Shown: positions 41,803 to 52,970 of the stretch, piece by piece
How the letters are laid out: each line of letters opens with the position of its first letter
Numbering within the stretch: the first letter of the stretch is position 1
NCBI GenBank assembly: GCA_040220415.1
Contig: JAVJUV010000167.1
Span: forward strand, 62,001 to 126,000
DNA from: JAVJUV01 sp040220415
GTDB taxonomy: Bacteria > Pseudomonadota > Alphaproteobacteria > Rhodobacterales > Rhodobacteraceae
DNA: 64,000 nt
Direction of reading: 5' to 3'
Program-made: the position numbers and the translations under genes
The notes under the pieces: model-generated
Seen by the model: only the letters and a program-made list of their open reading frames with translations
Database searches by the model: none
Told to the model about the DNA's origin: nothing

Positions 41803-43218
41803 CTAGCCGGCGGCCAGCACCGCGCCGGGATTCATGATGCCTTTGGGATCGAGCGCGGCCTTGATCGCGCGCATCGCGGACAGCTTGGCGGGGTCGATGT
41901 ATTTCTCGAGCGCCTTGACCTTCAGGCGTCCGATGCCGTGTTCGGCGCTGAAGCTGCCGCCGCGGGCGACCACCATGCTGTGGATCAGTTCCGACATATC
42001 CGCCGCGCGGCCTTTGTAGGCCTCGCGCGTCTCGCCCCTGGGCGGGAAGAGGTTGTAGTGCAGGTTGCCGTCGCCAAGATGGCCGAATGTGCTGATCCGG
42101 ACCGGAGCCAAGGCGCGAATGGCCGGCCCGGCCTCTGCCAGGAAGCCGGGAATCTCGGACAGCGGCAGCGACAGGTCATGGCTGGCGATCGCGCCGATCC
42201 GGCGGTTGGCGGCGGGAATCGTTTCGCGCAGGGTCCAGAAGTCTGACCGTTGCTGGCCGGACTGCGCGATGGCACCGTCCAACACCAGGCCGCGCTCCAT
42301 CGCCTTTTCGAAGATCGCGAGGATCGTGGCTTCGGGGTCGGTTCCGGGCTCGGTGCCGATCTCGGTCAGCACAGCCCAGTCCGGTATTGCCTGGAAGGGG
42401 TGCCTTCCATCCAGGCCGGCCTCGGACAGGAACTCGAAACCTTCGCGCGATATGATCTCGAAGGCCGAGATCGTCTCGCCTGCGAGATCGCGGAAGAGCG
42501 TGAAGAGTTCCAGCGCCTGTTCGGGTCCCGGCACCGAGAGAAAGGCCGTGGCAAGTTCTGCAGGGCGGGGCGAGAGCGCCAGGGCGGCGGCGGTGATGAT
42601 GCCCAGCGTGCCTTCCGAACCGATCAGAAGGTGGCGGAGGTCATAGCCCGTGTTGTCCTTCCTGAGCCGTTTCAGGCCGTGGAAGATCTGACCATCGGGC
42701 AGAACCGCCTCGATCCCGAGGCAGAGGTCGCGCGCCATGCCGTAGCGCAGCACGTTCAGCCCGCCGGAGTTCACGGCAAGCGCCGCGCCGATCCGCGCGC
42801 TGTCCTGGCTGGCATAAGAGAGCGGGAAGAGCCTGCTCATCCCCCGGGCCGCGTCCTGGACGGCCGCCACCGATGCGCCCGCTTCCGCGATCAGCGTGTC
42901 TTCGGCGGGATAGGTTGCGCGTATCGCGGTCATCTTTTCCAGCGAGACGATAAGGGGGACGGGGCCGTCGGTGCTGATCTGGCCCGAGACAAGCCCGGTC
43001 CCGCCGCCGTAAGGCACGATACCGACCGCGGCTCCGGCGCAGGCGCGGACGATGCCGGCGGTCTGATCGGTGGTGGCGGGGCGGGCGACGAAACCGGGGC
43101 GTCCCTTGTAGAGACCGCGCGGTTCCTCGAGGTAGGAGGGATCGGCCGGCCTGACCGATAGGCCGGGCACGCTGGCGGAAAGCCTTTCGGCGAAACTGGC
43201 GTCAGCATCGTGAAGCAT
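41803..43218 (-). CDS. FAD-linked D-2-hydroxyacid dehydrogenase (GlcD/DLD type)
   Basis: 471-residue flavoenzyme of the GlcD/D-lactate dehydrogenase group. The FAD-binding part is at about residues 40-215 (VPYGGGTGLVSGQI, ARIGAALAVNSGG, IGSEGTLGIIT). The C-terminal FAD-oxidase domain has the HLGDGNLHYNLFPP metal/substrate segment, GSFSAEHGIGRLK and the ending DPKGIMNPGAVL. It oxidises a D-2-hydroxyacid such as lactate, glycolate or 2-hydroxyglutarate; no GlcE/F partners are adjacent, so a single-subunit DLD-like enzyme is more likely. Confidence 0.92.
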   Translation of the reverse strand: MLHDADASFAERLSASVPGLSVRPADPSYLEEPRGLYKGRPGFVARPATTDQTAGIVRACAGAAVGIVPYGGGTGLVSGQISTDGPVPLIVSLEKMTAIRATYPAEDTLIAEAGASVAAVQDAARGMSRLFPLSYASQDSARIGAALAVNSGGLNVLRYGMARDLCLGIEAVLPDGQIFHGLKRLRKDNTGYDLRHLLIGSEGTLGIITAAALALSPRPAELATAFLSVPGPEQALELFTLFRDLAGETISAFEIISREGFEFLSEAGLDGRHPFQAIPDWAVLTEIGTEPGTDPEATILAIFEKAMERGLVLDGAIAQSGQQRSDFWTLRETIPAANRRIGAIASHDLSLPLSEIPGFLAEAGPAIRALAPVRISTFGHLGDGNLHYNLFPPRGETREAYKGRAADMSELIHSMVVARGGSFSAEHGIGRLKVKALEKYIDPAKLSAMRAIKAALDPKGIMNPGAVLAAG

Positions 43219-43261
43219 GGGGCGAGTTATGGTCGCCTGAGGGGCGGTGTCAAACAGGCTT

Positions 43262-44089
43262 TCACTCGTTGTCGTTCAGCCACCTCGGCTCCAGCACCAT
43301 TACCGTCGGCCGCGAGGGCAGGTCGCGCAGGGAAAGCTCGAAGCTGGACGTACCGGGCTGTTCGATATCGAAGTCGTTGGAGACGCCTGCCAGGAACCGG
43401 TCGAGCGAGTTGCGCGAGAACCAGTGCATCGGCAGCACGTAGGAAGAGCGCAGGCGGTTCACGATGCGGATCATCGTGGGTGTATCGACCGTCAGCCCGC
43501 CGTCGACGGCGGCCATCACGACGTCGAGGCGGCCGATGGCGGCGTAGGTTTCGTCGGAGGGTTCGTGGTGCAGATGTCCGAGGTGCCCGATGCAGAGGCC
43601 CGCCACCTCGAAGACGAAAATCGAGTTGTTGTCCTCGAGCCGGTCGCCGAAACCGTTGCGGATATCGGTGGTGACGTTCCGGATCAGCATCTCGCCCAGA
43701 TCGAGGTAGTAGTCCGCCGGCTCGCCCTGCTGCCGCCAGCCGGGCAGGACATGCTTGATGTCGGGGTGCGGGGAGGGCGTCCAGTGGCTGCCGTGGGCGT
43801 TGTTCATGGTGACAACGTCGGGGATCATGCCGGTGGCGCCGACGAAGCCGGTGAAATCGGTGATCGCCGAGAGACCGCCGTGAGTCTGGATCATGTACAT
43901 CGAATGATCGATGTAGCTGAGACGCACGCTGAACTCGTCCTTCACCGGATCGCGCCACGATGCCTGCCGGACATAGGTCATTTCGGGCGAGGCATCGGCG
44001 ATGGCGAAGCAGTGGGACGGGCGTCGGTCCTGCGCGAATACGGCGGTGGCCGAAATCGACAGAGCGAAAGTGATGATCAGACGCAGCAT
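43262..44089 (-). CDS. Secreted MBL-fold protein with altered metal motif
   Basis: 275 residues with a Sec signal peptide (cleavage after AVFA, residue 19). The fold resembles UlaG-type metallo-beta-lactamase proteins: SYIDHSMYMIQTHGG near residues 58-72, AITDFTGFVG, then CIGHLGHLHHEP and a late LPMHWFSRNS. The usual HxHxDH is NAHGSH (residues 97-102), so the first His and the Asp are replaced by Asn and Ser. It may bind one metal or none and act non-hydrolytically. Placement next to glpR is not informative. Confidence 0.75.
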   Translation of the reverse strand: MLRLIITFALSISATAVFAQDRRPSHCFAIADASPEMTYVRQASWRDPVKDEFSVRLSYIDHSMYMIQTHGGLSAITDFTGFVGATGMIPDVVTMNNAHGSHWTPSPHPDIKHVLPGWRQQGEPADYYLDLGEMLIRNVTTDIRNGFGDRLEDNNSIFVFEVAGLCIGHLGHLHHEPSDETYAAIGRLDVVMAAVDGGLTVDTPTMIRIVNRLRSSYVLPMHWFSRNSLDRFLAGVSNDFDIEQPGTSSFELSLRDLPSRPTVMVLEPRWLNDNE

Positions 44090-44140
44090 GAGGGCACCTC
44101 CGTTTGAGGGGAGGATAGCGCGAGCGGGGCGTCGCTCAAG

Positions 44141-44902
44141 TTAGGCGGCGATCACTATTTCGCAGGCGCCATCGGCGCAGGCGGCCGTGACAGCCGCAGG
44201 TGCGGGCGCATCCGTGACGAAAGCGTCGAAATCGGCGATCCGGCCGATCCGCACGGGGGCCGATCTGGCGAACTTGGAGTGGTCCGCCATCAGCCAGGAC
44301 CGACGTGCCAGTTCCATCACGGTCTGGGCGACGCGCACTTCGCGGAAGTCGTAGTCGAGCGCGTCGCCGTCTTCGGAAAGGGCCGACGCACCGAGAAGCG
44401 CGTAATCGGGGCGAAACTGGCGCACGAATTCGGCCGTGGTCTCGCCCACAAGCCCGCCGTCGGACGATCTGAGCAGCCCGCCGGTCAGGATGAGATCGAC
44501 GCCCGGCGCGTCGGCCAGCGCGTTGCCGGCATGCAGGTTGTTGGTGACGACCATGAGGTTGCGATGCTCGGCAAGCCGGCGCGCGACGGCCTCCAGCGTG
44601 GTGCCGATGTCGAGGAAGACGGAAGCGCCGTCGGGGATGCGCCGCGCCACTTCGGCGGCCATTCGCTCCTTGCCTTCGGATTGCAGGATCTTCCGGTCGT
44701 CGTGGCCGATGTTGCGCGTTCCCGACGGCAGGATCGCCCCGCCGTAGACCCGGACCAGGTGGCCCCGGTCGCAAAGCGCGTTCAGGTCGCGGCGGGCGGT
44801 CTGGACGGTGACGCCGAAGGCGCGGGCCAGCGAATCGGTCGAAACCTTGCCCTGACGGCGCGCCAGATCGAGAATGTCGTTCAGGCGGATGTTCTGCGCC
44901 AT
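44141..44902 (-). CDS. glpR: DeoR-family repressor, probable GlpR
   Basis: 253-residue DeoR-type regulator. The N-terminal helix-turn-helix (about residues 6-55) has VSTDSLARAFGVTVQTARRDL, the GlpR-like recognition pattern. The sugar-phosphate isomerase-like effector domain follows, with MVVTNNLHAGNALAD and LTGGLLRSSDGGLVG. It should repress glycerol use until glycerol 3-phosphate binds. It is divergently transcribed from glpD-glpK across a 195-bp region with several related short repeats. Assignment rests on family plus neighbours. Confidence 0.9.
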   Translation of the reverse strand: MAQNIRLNDILDLARRQGKVSTDSLARAFGVTVQTARRDLNALCDRGHLVRVYGGAILPSGTRNIGHDDRKILQSEGKERMAAEVARRIPDGASVFLDIGTTLEAVARRLAEHRNLMVVTNNLHAGNALADAPGVDLILTGGLLRSSDGGLVGETTAEFVRQFRPDYALLGASALSEDGDALDYDFREVRVAQTVMELARRSWLMADHSKFARSAPVRIGRIADFDAFVTDAPAPAAVTAACADGACEIVIAA

Positions 44903-45097
44903 GGCCGGGTCTCCTTCGGAATGTTCGTAGAGCGAAAAAAGCGAAAGATCAAATTGGGAGATAGAACATTTTGCTTTCGTTTGTTTTTCAGTCTGGGACG
45001 GTTTTGGCGTGATTTACAAGGCCGGTAGGCGTAGATTCGGATGATGGACGAAAAAGAACATTTCGAGCGAAACCGAACATCGCTTGGGGATTGAACA
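44903..45097. promoter_or_regulatory. glpR-glpD divergent control region with repeated GCGAAA / GAACAT elements
   Basis: Repeated short elements: ATGTTCG (44922-44928), two GCGAAA units (44933-44938 and 44941-44946), GAACATT (44964-44970) with TTTCG nearby (44975-44979), and GAACATTTCGAGCGAAACC followed by GAACAT (45056-45080). ATGTTCG/CGAACAT is the core of the E. coli GlpR half-site. Sites lie close to both start codons, as expected for repression of glpDK and autoregulation. Exact operators are not defined. Confidence 0.5.
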
Positions 45098-46675
45098 ATG
45101 CCGGATCGGATCAGCGACATCTTTGTCATCGGCGGCGGTATCAACGGCACCGGTATCGCGCGGGACGCGCAGGGGCGGGGGTTGAAGGTGACACTGGCCG
45201 AGATGGGCGATCTGGCCTCGGCCACCTCGTCGGCCTCGACCAAGCTGTTTCATGGCGGCCTGCGCTATCTGGAGTATTTCGAGATCAACCTGGTCCGGAA
45301 GGCGCTGATCGAACGCGAGACGCTTCTGAAGGCGATGCCGCATATTTCGTGGCCGATGCGGTTCGTGCTGCCCTATCACCCGGATATGCGGTTCGAGACC
45401 GCGACGCCGGCGTCGAAGCTGCTGTCGCTGTTCATGCCGTGGATGAAGGGCCGGCGACCGGCCTGGATGATCCGGCTGGGTCTGTTCATGTACGATCATC
45501 TTGGCGGGCGCGAGATTCTGCCGGGGACCGCGAAGCTGGATCTGAGGACAGCGCCGGAAGGCGCGCCGCTGGATGACCGGTTCAAGCTGGCATACGAATA
45601 TTCCGACTGCTGGGTCGAGGATGCGCGCCTGGTGGTTCTGAACGCGCGCGACGCGGAAGAGCGGGGCGCGACGATCCTTGTCAGGACCAGGGTCGTGAGC
45701 GCGGAAAGGGACGGCGAGTTCTGGCGCGTCGTGACGCGGAACATCGACACCGGCGTCGAGACGACCCACCGCGCCCGCATCCTGGTGAACGCGGGCGGCC
45801 CGTGGGTCGAGGACGTGGTGAGGAATACCGTGCGGCTGAACACCTCGGAAGGCATCCGGCTGGTTCAGGGCAGCCATATCGTCACCAAGCGGCTGTTCGA
45901 TCACGACAAATGCTATTTCTTCCAGGGCGAGGACGGGCGGATCATCTTCGCGATACCCTACGAGACGGATTTCACCCTGATCGGTACCACCGATCGCGAG
46001 TACCACGGCGATCCTCGGGATGCCGCCTGTTCGGACGAAGAGGCAGATTACCTGGTGGCCTTCATCAACAAGTATCTCAAGCGGCCGATCGCGCGCGGAG
46101 ACGTGGTGTGGACCTATTCTGGCGTGCGCCCGCTGTACGACGACGGTGCGAGTTCGGCCACCGCCGCGACGCGCGACTATGTGCTGTCCGTCGACGACAA
46201 CGGCGCGCCGATCCTGTCGGTCTTCGGGGGCAAGATCACCACGTACCGCAAACTGGCCGAACAGGCGATGAAGAAGCTGGCGCCGTTCCTTGCCGATCTG
46301 AAACCGGCATGGACCGCCGGCGTGCCGCTGCCCGGCGGCGATTTCCCGGTCGGGGACGTGTCGCGGCTGGTCGAGGACCTGAAGACGGCGCATCCGTTCC
46401 TGACCGATTTCTGGGCGAAGCGGCTGGTGCGCGCCTATGGCACGGAGGCGACCGAGGTGCTGGGCGGTGCTGCCGACGCCGGGGTGTTGGGCGAGGCATT
46501 CGGGGCGACGCTGACCGAGGCGGAGGTGCGCTGGCTGATGCAAAAGGAATACGCGCGCCGCGCCGAAGACGTGGTCTGGCGGCGCTCGAAGCTGGGGCTT
46601 AGGATGAGCGCCGAAGAGATCGCGGCGCTGGATGCCTGGATGCAGGCGCATCCGGTGGAATCAGCGGCGGCATAG
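45098..46675 (+). CDS. glpD: Aerobic glycerol-3-phosphate dehydrogenase
   Basis: 525-residue membrane-associated FAD enzyme oxidising glycerol 3-phosphate to dihydroxyacetone phosphate and passing electrons to quinone. The FAD fold starts at VIGGGINGTGIARD (residues 10-23), followed by the family segment TSSASTKLFHGGLRYLE. Further motifs are LVNAGGPWVEDV, GTTDREYHGD, SGVRPLYDDG and the late VFGGKITTYRKLAE. CTTGGGGA lies upstream of the ATG. glpK follows after 28 bp, forming an operon opposite glpR. Confidence 0.97.
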   Translation: MPDRISDIFVIGGGINGTGIARDAQGRGLKVTLAEMGDLASATSSASTKLFHGGLRYLEYFEINLVRKALIERETLLKAMPHISWPMRFVLPYHPDMRFETATPASKLLSLFMPWMKGRRPAWMIRLGLFMYDHLGGREILPGTAKLDLRTAPEGAPLDDRFKLAYEYSDCWVEDARLVVLNARDAEERGATILVRTRVVSAERDGEFWRVVTRNIDTGVETTHRARILVNAGGPWVEDVVRNTVRLNTSEGIRLVQGSHIVTKRLFDHDKCYFFQGEDGRIIFAIPYETDFTLIGTTDREYHGDPRDAACSDEEADYLVAFINKYLKRPIARGDVVWTYSGVRPLYDDGASSATAATRDYVLSVDDNGAPILSVFGGKITTYRKLAEQAMKKLAPFLADLKPAWTAGVPLPGGDFPVGDVSRLVEDLKTAHPFLTDFWAKRLVRAYGTEATEVLGGAADAGVLGEAFGATLTEAEVRWLMQKEYARRAEDVVWRRSKLGLRMSAEEIAALDAWMQAHPVESAAA

Positions 46676-46703
46676 GGAAAGCGACAAGAACGGGAGGGAC
46701 CGG

Positions 46704-48188
<1,485 letters not shown>

Positions 48189-48236
48189 GTCCGTCAGAAA
48201 CCTTGCGTGAACTGCAAAAGGTATAAATAAAGCGAC

Positions 48237-48266
48237 TTGACGTATCTACGTTAACGCTAACATTAT
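48237..48266 (+). promoter_or_regulatory. Predicted promoter of the glycogen operon
   Basis: TTGACG (48237-48242) and CATTAT (48261-48266) are 18 bp apart and end 34 bp before the glgP ATG. The spacer contains GTTAAC and TAACGCTAAC-like sequence that could be an operator. Prediction from sequence only. Confidence 0.5.
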
Positions 48267-48300
48267 GGTTGCAAGGGCCCGCCCGCCCGGGAGTTTCGTA

Positions 48301-50697
48301 ATGAGCAAGGATGTCCTGAAGGACGCGGTTCTGTCCCATCTGAAGTACACGCTGGGCAAGGACACCGACCACGCGACGATCTATGACTGGCGCGTCGCGC
48401 TTAGCCAAGCTGTCCGCGATCGCATCGTCGATCCGTGGTTCGAGGCGACCCGCAGGGCCTATCGTGCCGATGCCAAGCGGGTCTATTACCTGTCGATGGA
48501 ATTCCTGATCGGGCGGCTGCTGGAAGACGCCATGGTCAACACCGGCCTTCTGGACGATGCGAAAGCGGTGTTCGACGAGCTGGGGCTTCCGTTCGAGAAG
48601 GTGATCTACGACGAACCCGACGCAGCACTGGGCAATGGCGGCCTTGGCCGCCTGGCTGCGTGTTTTCTCGAGAGCCTGTCCACGCTGGGCATTCCGGCTT
48701 ACGGCTATGGCATCCGTTACGAGCATGGCCTGTTCCGCCAGCGTTTCGAGAACGGCTGGCAGATCGAAGAGCCCGAGGACTGGCTGACGCAGGAACATGT
48801 CTGGGAGTTCGAGCGTCCTGAGGCCGCCTTCGAGATCGGCTTTGGCGGTCATGTGCACGATAACGGCGGCAGGGTCATCTGGCGTCCCGCCGAGGCGGTG
48901 ATCGCCCAGGCGTTCGACACGCCGGTCGTCGGCTGGAAGGGGCGCTGGGCCAACACGCTGCGGCTTTGGGGCGCGCTGCCGAAGAAGGTTCTGGACCTTG
49001 GCCGGTTCAATGCCGGCGACTACCAGGGCGCCGCCGAGGTCGAGGCGCTGGCCCGCACCATCAGCCGCGTTCTCTATCCGGATGACACCAGCGAAGCGGG
49101 CAAGGCGCTGCGGCTGAAGCAGGAGTTCTTCTTCACCGCCGCGTCGCTGCGCGACATCCTGCACCGTTTCGAGCAGCATCACACCGACTGGCGCGACCTG
49201 CCCAAGCACGTGGCGATCCAGTTGAACGACACGCACCCCGCCATCGCCGGTCCGGAACTGGTGCGGCTTCTGACCGACGAGCGCGGCATGGCGTTCGAGG
49301 ATGCCGTCGAGGTTGCCAGGGGGTGCCTGAATTATACCAATCACACGCTTCTGCCCGAGGCGCTGGAGCGCTGGTCCGAGGGGCTGATGGGGTACCTGTT
49401 GCCCCGGCACCTGCAGATCATCGACCGCATCGACGCCCTGCACGCCCAGCAATACCCGGCGCGCGCCGTGACCGTTCACGAGCACGGCGAGGTGAAGATG
49501 GGCGAGCTGAGCTTCATCATGGCCAGCCGGGTGAACGGTGTCTCGGCGCTGCATACCGACCTGATGAAGGAAACGGTCTTCAAGGATCTGCACAGCCTGC
49601 ATCCCGAGCGGATCGTCAACCAGACCAACGGTGTCACGCCACGGCGCTGGCTGCGTTCGTGCAATCCGGCGCTGTCGGGGCTTGTCACCGAGACGATCGG
49701 CGAGGGCTGGGTCGCCGACGCCTCGCGGCTGGAGCAGCTTGAACCGCACCTGGACGATGCCGGGTTCCTCGACCGTTTCAAGGCAGCCAAGCGTCACAAC
49801 AAGGTGCAGTTGTCGAACTGGGTGGGTGAGCGGCTTGGCGTCAAGCTTGATCCCGACGCGATGTTCGACATCCAGATCAAGCGCATCCACGAGTACAAGC
49901 GCCAGCACCTGAACATCCTGGAGACCATCGCTCTCTGGCAGGAGATGCGGGACCGTCCGGGCGCCGAGTGGACGCCCCGGGTGAAGTTTTTCGGGGGCAA
50001 GGCCGCGCCGGGGTATCACTTTGCCAAGCAGATCATTCATCTGATCAACTAGGTCGCCCGCGTGGTCAACAACGATCCCGTGACCTCGAAGTGGCTGAAG
50101 GTGGTCTATCCGCCGAACTACAACGTGACGCTGGCCGAACGGCTGATCCCGGCCGCCGACCTTTCCGAGCAGATATCGACGGCCGGCAAGGAAGCCTCGG
50201 GCACGGGAAACATGAAGTTCGCGATGAACGGCGCGCTGACGATCGGCACGCTGGATGGCGCGAACGTCGAAATCCGCGAGCATGTCGGGGCCGAGAATTT
50301 CTTCCTGTTCGGAATGACCGCGCAGGAGGTGGTCGAGCGGCGCGCCGTCGAGGGCCACGCGGCAGAGGCCATCGCGGCCGATCCGCGCCTGGCGCGCGCA
50401 ATCGATTCCTTGAGGAACGGCACCTTTGCCGACGGCGATCATGACCGGTTCCGGGGGATCGCCGACAATCTTTCGATGTCGGACTATTTCCTCGTATGCT
50501 CGGATTTCACCGACTACTGGCGGGCCAGCCGCGAGGTGGACGCCACGATGCGCGATCCGGCCCGCTGGTGGCGCATGGCCGCACTGAACACCGCGCGGTC
50601 CGGTTGGTTTTCTTCCGACCGGACGATCATGGGATACGCGCGGGACATCTGGGACGCGGCACCACTGGATCCGGCAAAGTCTATTGCCGCAGAATAG
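48301..50697 (+). pseudogene. glgP: Glycogen phosphorylase, interrupted by one in-frame amber codon
   Basis: Phosphorolyses glycogen to glucose 1-phosphate. Read through, the gene is 798 residues, normal for the family, but codon 584 (50050-50052) is TAG. Everything else looks intact: ALGNGGLGRLAACF, the NYTNHTLLPEALE segment, VNQTNGVTPRRW and KRIHEYKRQHLN before the stop; ADLSEQISTAGKEASGTGNMKF, with PLP Lys639, after it. The same frame continues without shift. Without suppression, the 583-residue product lacks the PLP lysine and should be inactive. Start ATG 48301 has GGGAG upstream. A sequencing error, recent mutation or read-through are the options. Confidence 0.85.
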
Positions 50698-50733
50698 GTG
50701 TTGCTGTCCAATCGGGATCAGGGGAGGAACCAG

Positions 50734-52941
50734 ATGCCGAAGCAAGACGAACCGACCGCCGCGATTTCGTTAGAGGATGCGAGACGGATCACCGTCGGTC
50801 AGCACGATGATCCCTTCGCGGTTCTCGGACCTCACATGGTCGGGCGCACCCGCTATGTCACCGCCTTCGATCCCGGTGCGGCCAAGCTGTCCGCCGAGGT
50901 CGACGGAAAGGCCTGTCGGCTGTCGCCGGTCGAGGGTGCGCAGGGCGTGTTCTCGGGCAAGGTGCCCGGTACGAAGGCCTATCACCTGCATGGCGAGGAC
51001 GGATATGGCGGGTCTTGGGACTATGACGACGCCTACCGCTTCGGACCCGTCATCGGCGAAATGGACGAATATCTGCTGGCCGAGGGTACGCACGAGCGGA
51101 TCTGGAAGGTGATGGGCGCGCATGTGATCCGGCACGAAGGCGCCACCGGTACCCACTTCGCGGTCTGGGCGCCCAATGCGCGGCGCGTGTCGGTCGTGGG
51201 CGATTTCAACGCCTGGGACGGACGGCGTCACACGATGCGCCGCCGCGGTTCGACCGGGGTGTGGGAGATCTTCGTTCCCGGCATCGGTGAAGGTACTGTC
51301 TACAAGTACGAGATCCTGGGTCTGGACGGGCGGACCTGTCCGCTGAAGGCCGATCCGGTGGGGTTCGGATCGCAGCATCCGCCCGAGAACGCCAGCGTCG
51401 TGCGGAACATCGACGGCTATGGCTGGCACGACGACAAGTGGATGGCCGCCCGCGCGGACAGAAACGGCCGCGAGGCGCCGATCAGTGTCTATGAAGTTCA
51501 CCTGGGATCGTGGAAGCGCAAGCACGACGAGGGCGGCCGGCCGCTGTCGTACAAGGAGCTGGCGTCGGAACTGGTGGATTACTGCATCGACATGGGATTC
51601 ACGCACCTGGAGTTGCTGCCGGTCAGCGAATTTCCCTTCGACGGATCGTGGGGCTATCAGCCCGTGGGGCTTTTCGCGCCGACCATCCGTTTCGGCCCGC
51701 CGCACGAGTTCCGCGACCTTGTCGATGCGGCCCACGAAAACGGGCTTGGCGTGATCCTGGACTGGGTGCCGGGACATTTCCCGACCGACGCACACGGCCT
51801 TGGCCGGTTTGACGGCACCGCCTTGTACGAACACGCCGATCCGCGCGAGGGGTTTCACCAGGACTGGAACACCTACATCTTCAACTATGGCCGCCGCGAG
51901 GTCGCCAACTACCTGATATCGAATGCGCTTTACTGGCTTGAGGAGTACCACATAGACGGCCTGCGCGTGGATGCGGTGGCGTCCATGCTGTACCGCGACT
52001 ACAGCCGGAAAGAGGGCGAGTGGGTGCCCAACCAGGATGGCGGGCGCGAGAATTACGAAGCCATCGCGATGTTGCAGCGGATGAACGTCACGACCTACGG
52101 CAAGGTGCCCGGGATCATGACCGTGGCCGAGGAATCGACATCATTCCCCGGTGTGTCACGGCCCGTGGATGGGGGAGGTCTGGGGTTCGGCTACAAATGG
52201 AACATGGGCTGGATGAACGACACGCTGGAGTACATCAAGAAAGAGCCGATCCACCGCCGACACCACCATCACCAGATGACCTTCGGGCTGCACTATGCCT
52301 TTTCCGAGAATTTCATCCTGCCGATCAGTCATGACGAGGTTGTGCACGGCAAGGGCAGCATGCTGACCAAGATGCCGGGTGACGACTGGCAGAAGTTCGC
52401 GAACCTGCGCGCCTATTACGGCTTCATGTGGGGCCATCCCGGCAAGAAGCTCTTGTTCATGGGGCAGGAGATCGCGCAGCGTTCGGAATGGAACCACAAT
52501 GCCGAGGTCGACTGGGGCGCCCTGGCGGAAGAGAAACACGCCGGCATGCAGCGCCTGGTGCGCGACCTGAACCGGCTTTACCGCGAAACGCCGGCGCTGC
52601 ACGTCAAGGATTGCTTCCCCGACGGTTTTCAGTGGATCGAAGCCAGCGACGCGGACGAAAGCGTCTATGCCTGGGTGCGCAACGGCCGCGAGGGCGACGC
52701 CCCCGTTGTGGTTCTGTGCAACTTCACACCGGTCCCGCGCACGGGGTGGCGCTGCGGCCTGCCGCGCGAGGGCAAATGGCGCGAGGCGCTGAACACGGAT
52801 GCGGCACTGTATGGCGGCAGCAATACCGGAAACATGGGAACGGTCGCTGCCACGGCCGAAGGTTGGCATGGACAGCCGGCCTCGGCCCATGTGACCATTC
52901 CACCGCTCAGCACGATGTTCCTGACCTGGGACGGAGACTGA
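50734..52941 (+). CDS. glgB: 1,4-alpha-glucan branching enzyme
   Basis: 735-residue GH13 enzyme making alpha-1,6 branches in glycogen. An N-terminal extra domain (about 1-120) is followed by CBM48 (about 125-225, FAVWAPNARRVSVVGDFN) and the TIM barrel. Catalytic residues are Asp413 (GLRVDAVASML), Glu466 (TVAEESTSFPG) and Asp534 (PISHDEVVHGK). A C-terminal beta domain ends the protein. ATG 50734 has GGGGAGGA upstream. It is the second gene of the glycogen operon, 36 bp after glgP. Confidence 0.96.
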   Translation: MPKQDEPTAAISLEDARRITVGQHDDPFAVLGPHMVGRTRYVTAFDPGAAKLSAEVDGKACRLSPVEGAQGVFSGKVPGTKAYHLHGEDGYGGSWDYDDAYRFGPVIGEMDEYLLAEGTHERIWKVMGAHVIRHEGATGTHFAVWAPNARRVSVVGDFNAWDGRRHTMRRRGSTGVWEIFVPGIGEGTVYKYEILGLDGRTCPLKADPVGFGSQHPPENASVVRNIDGYGWHDDKWMAARADRNGREAPISVYEVHLGSWKRKHDEGGRPLSYKELASELVDYCIDMGFTHLELLPVSEFPFDGSWGYQPVGLFAPTIRFGPPHEFRDLVDAAHENGLGVILDWVPGHFPTDAHGLGRFDGTALYEHADPREGFHQDWNTYIFNYGRREVANYLISNALYWLEEYHIDGLRVDAVASMLYRDYSRKEGEWVPNQDGGRENYEAIAMLQRMNVTTYGKVPGIMTVAEESTSFPGVSRPVDGGGLGFGYKWNMGWMNDTLEYIKKEPIHRRHHHHQMTFGLHYAFSENFILPISHDEVVHGKGSMLTKMPGDDWQKFANLRAYYGFMWGHPGKKLLFMGQEIAQRSEWNHNAEVDWGALAEEKHAGMQRLVRDLNRLYRETPALHVKDCFPDGFQWIEASDADESVYAWVRNGREGDAPVVVLCNFTPVPRTGWRCGLPREGKWREALNTDAALYGGSNTGNMGTVAATAEGWHGQPASAHVTIPPLSTMFLTWDGD

Positions 52942-52970
52942 GAAATGCGAGTAACGAAGGGGAGGGACGG

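Noticed and set aside
48301..50697. Frameshift as the cause of the split glgP
   Set aside because: Both parts are in the same frame with an uninterrupted alignment across the junction; only one stop codon separates them.
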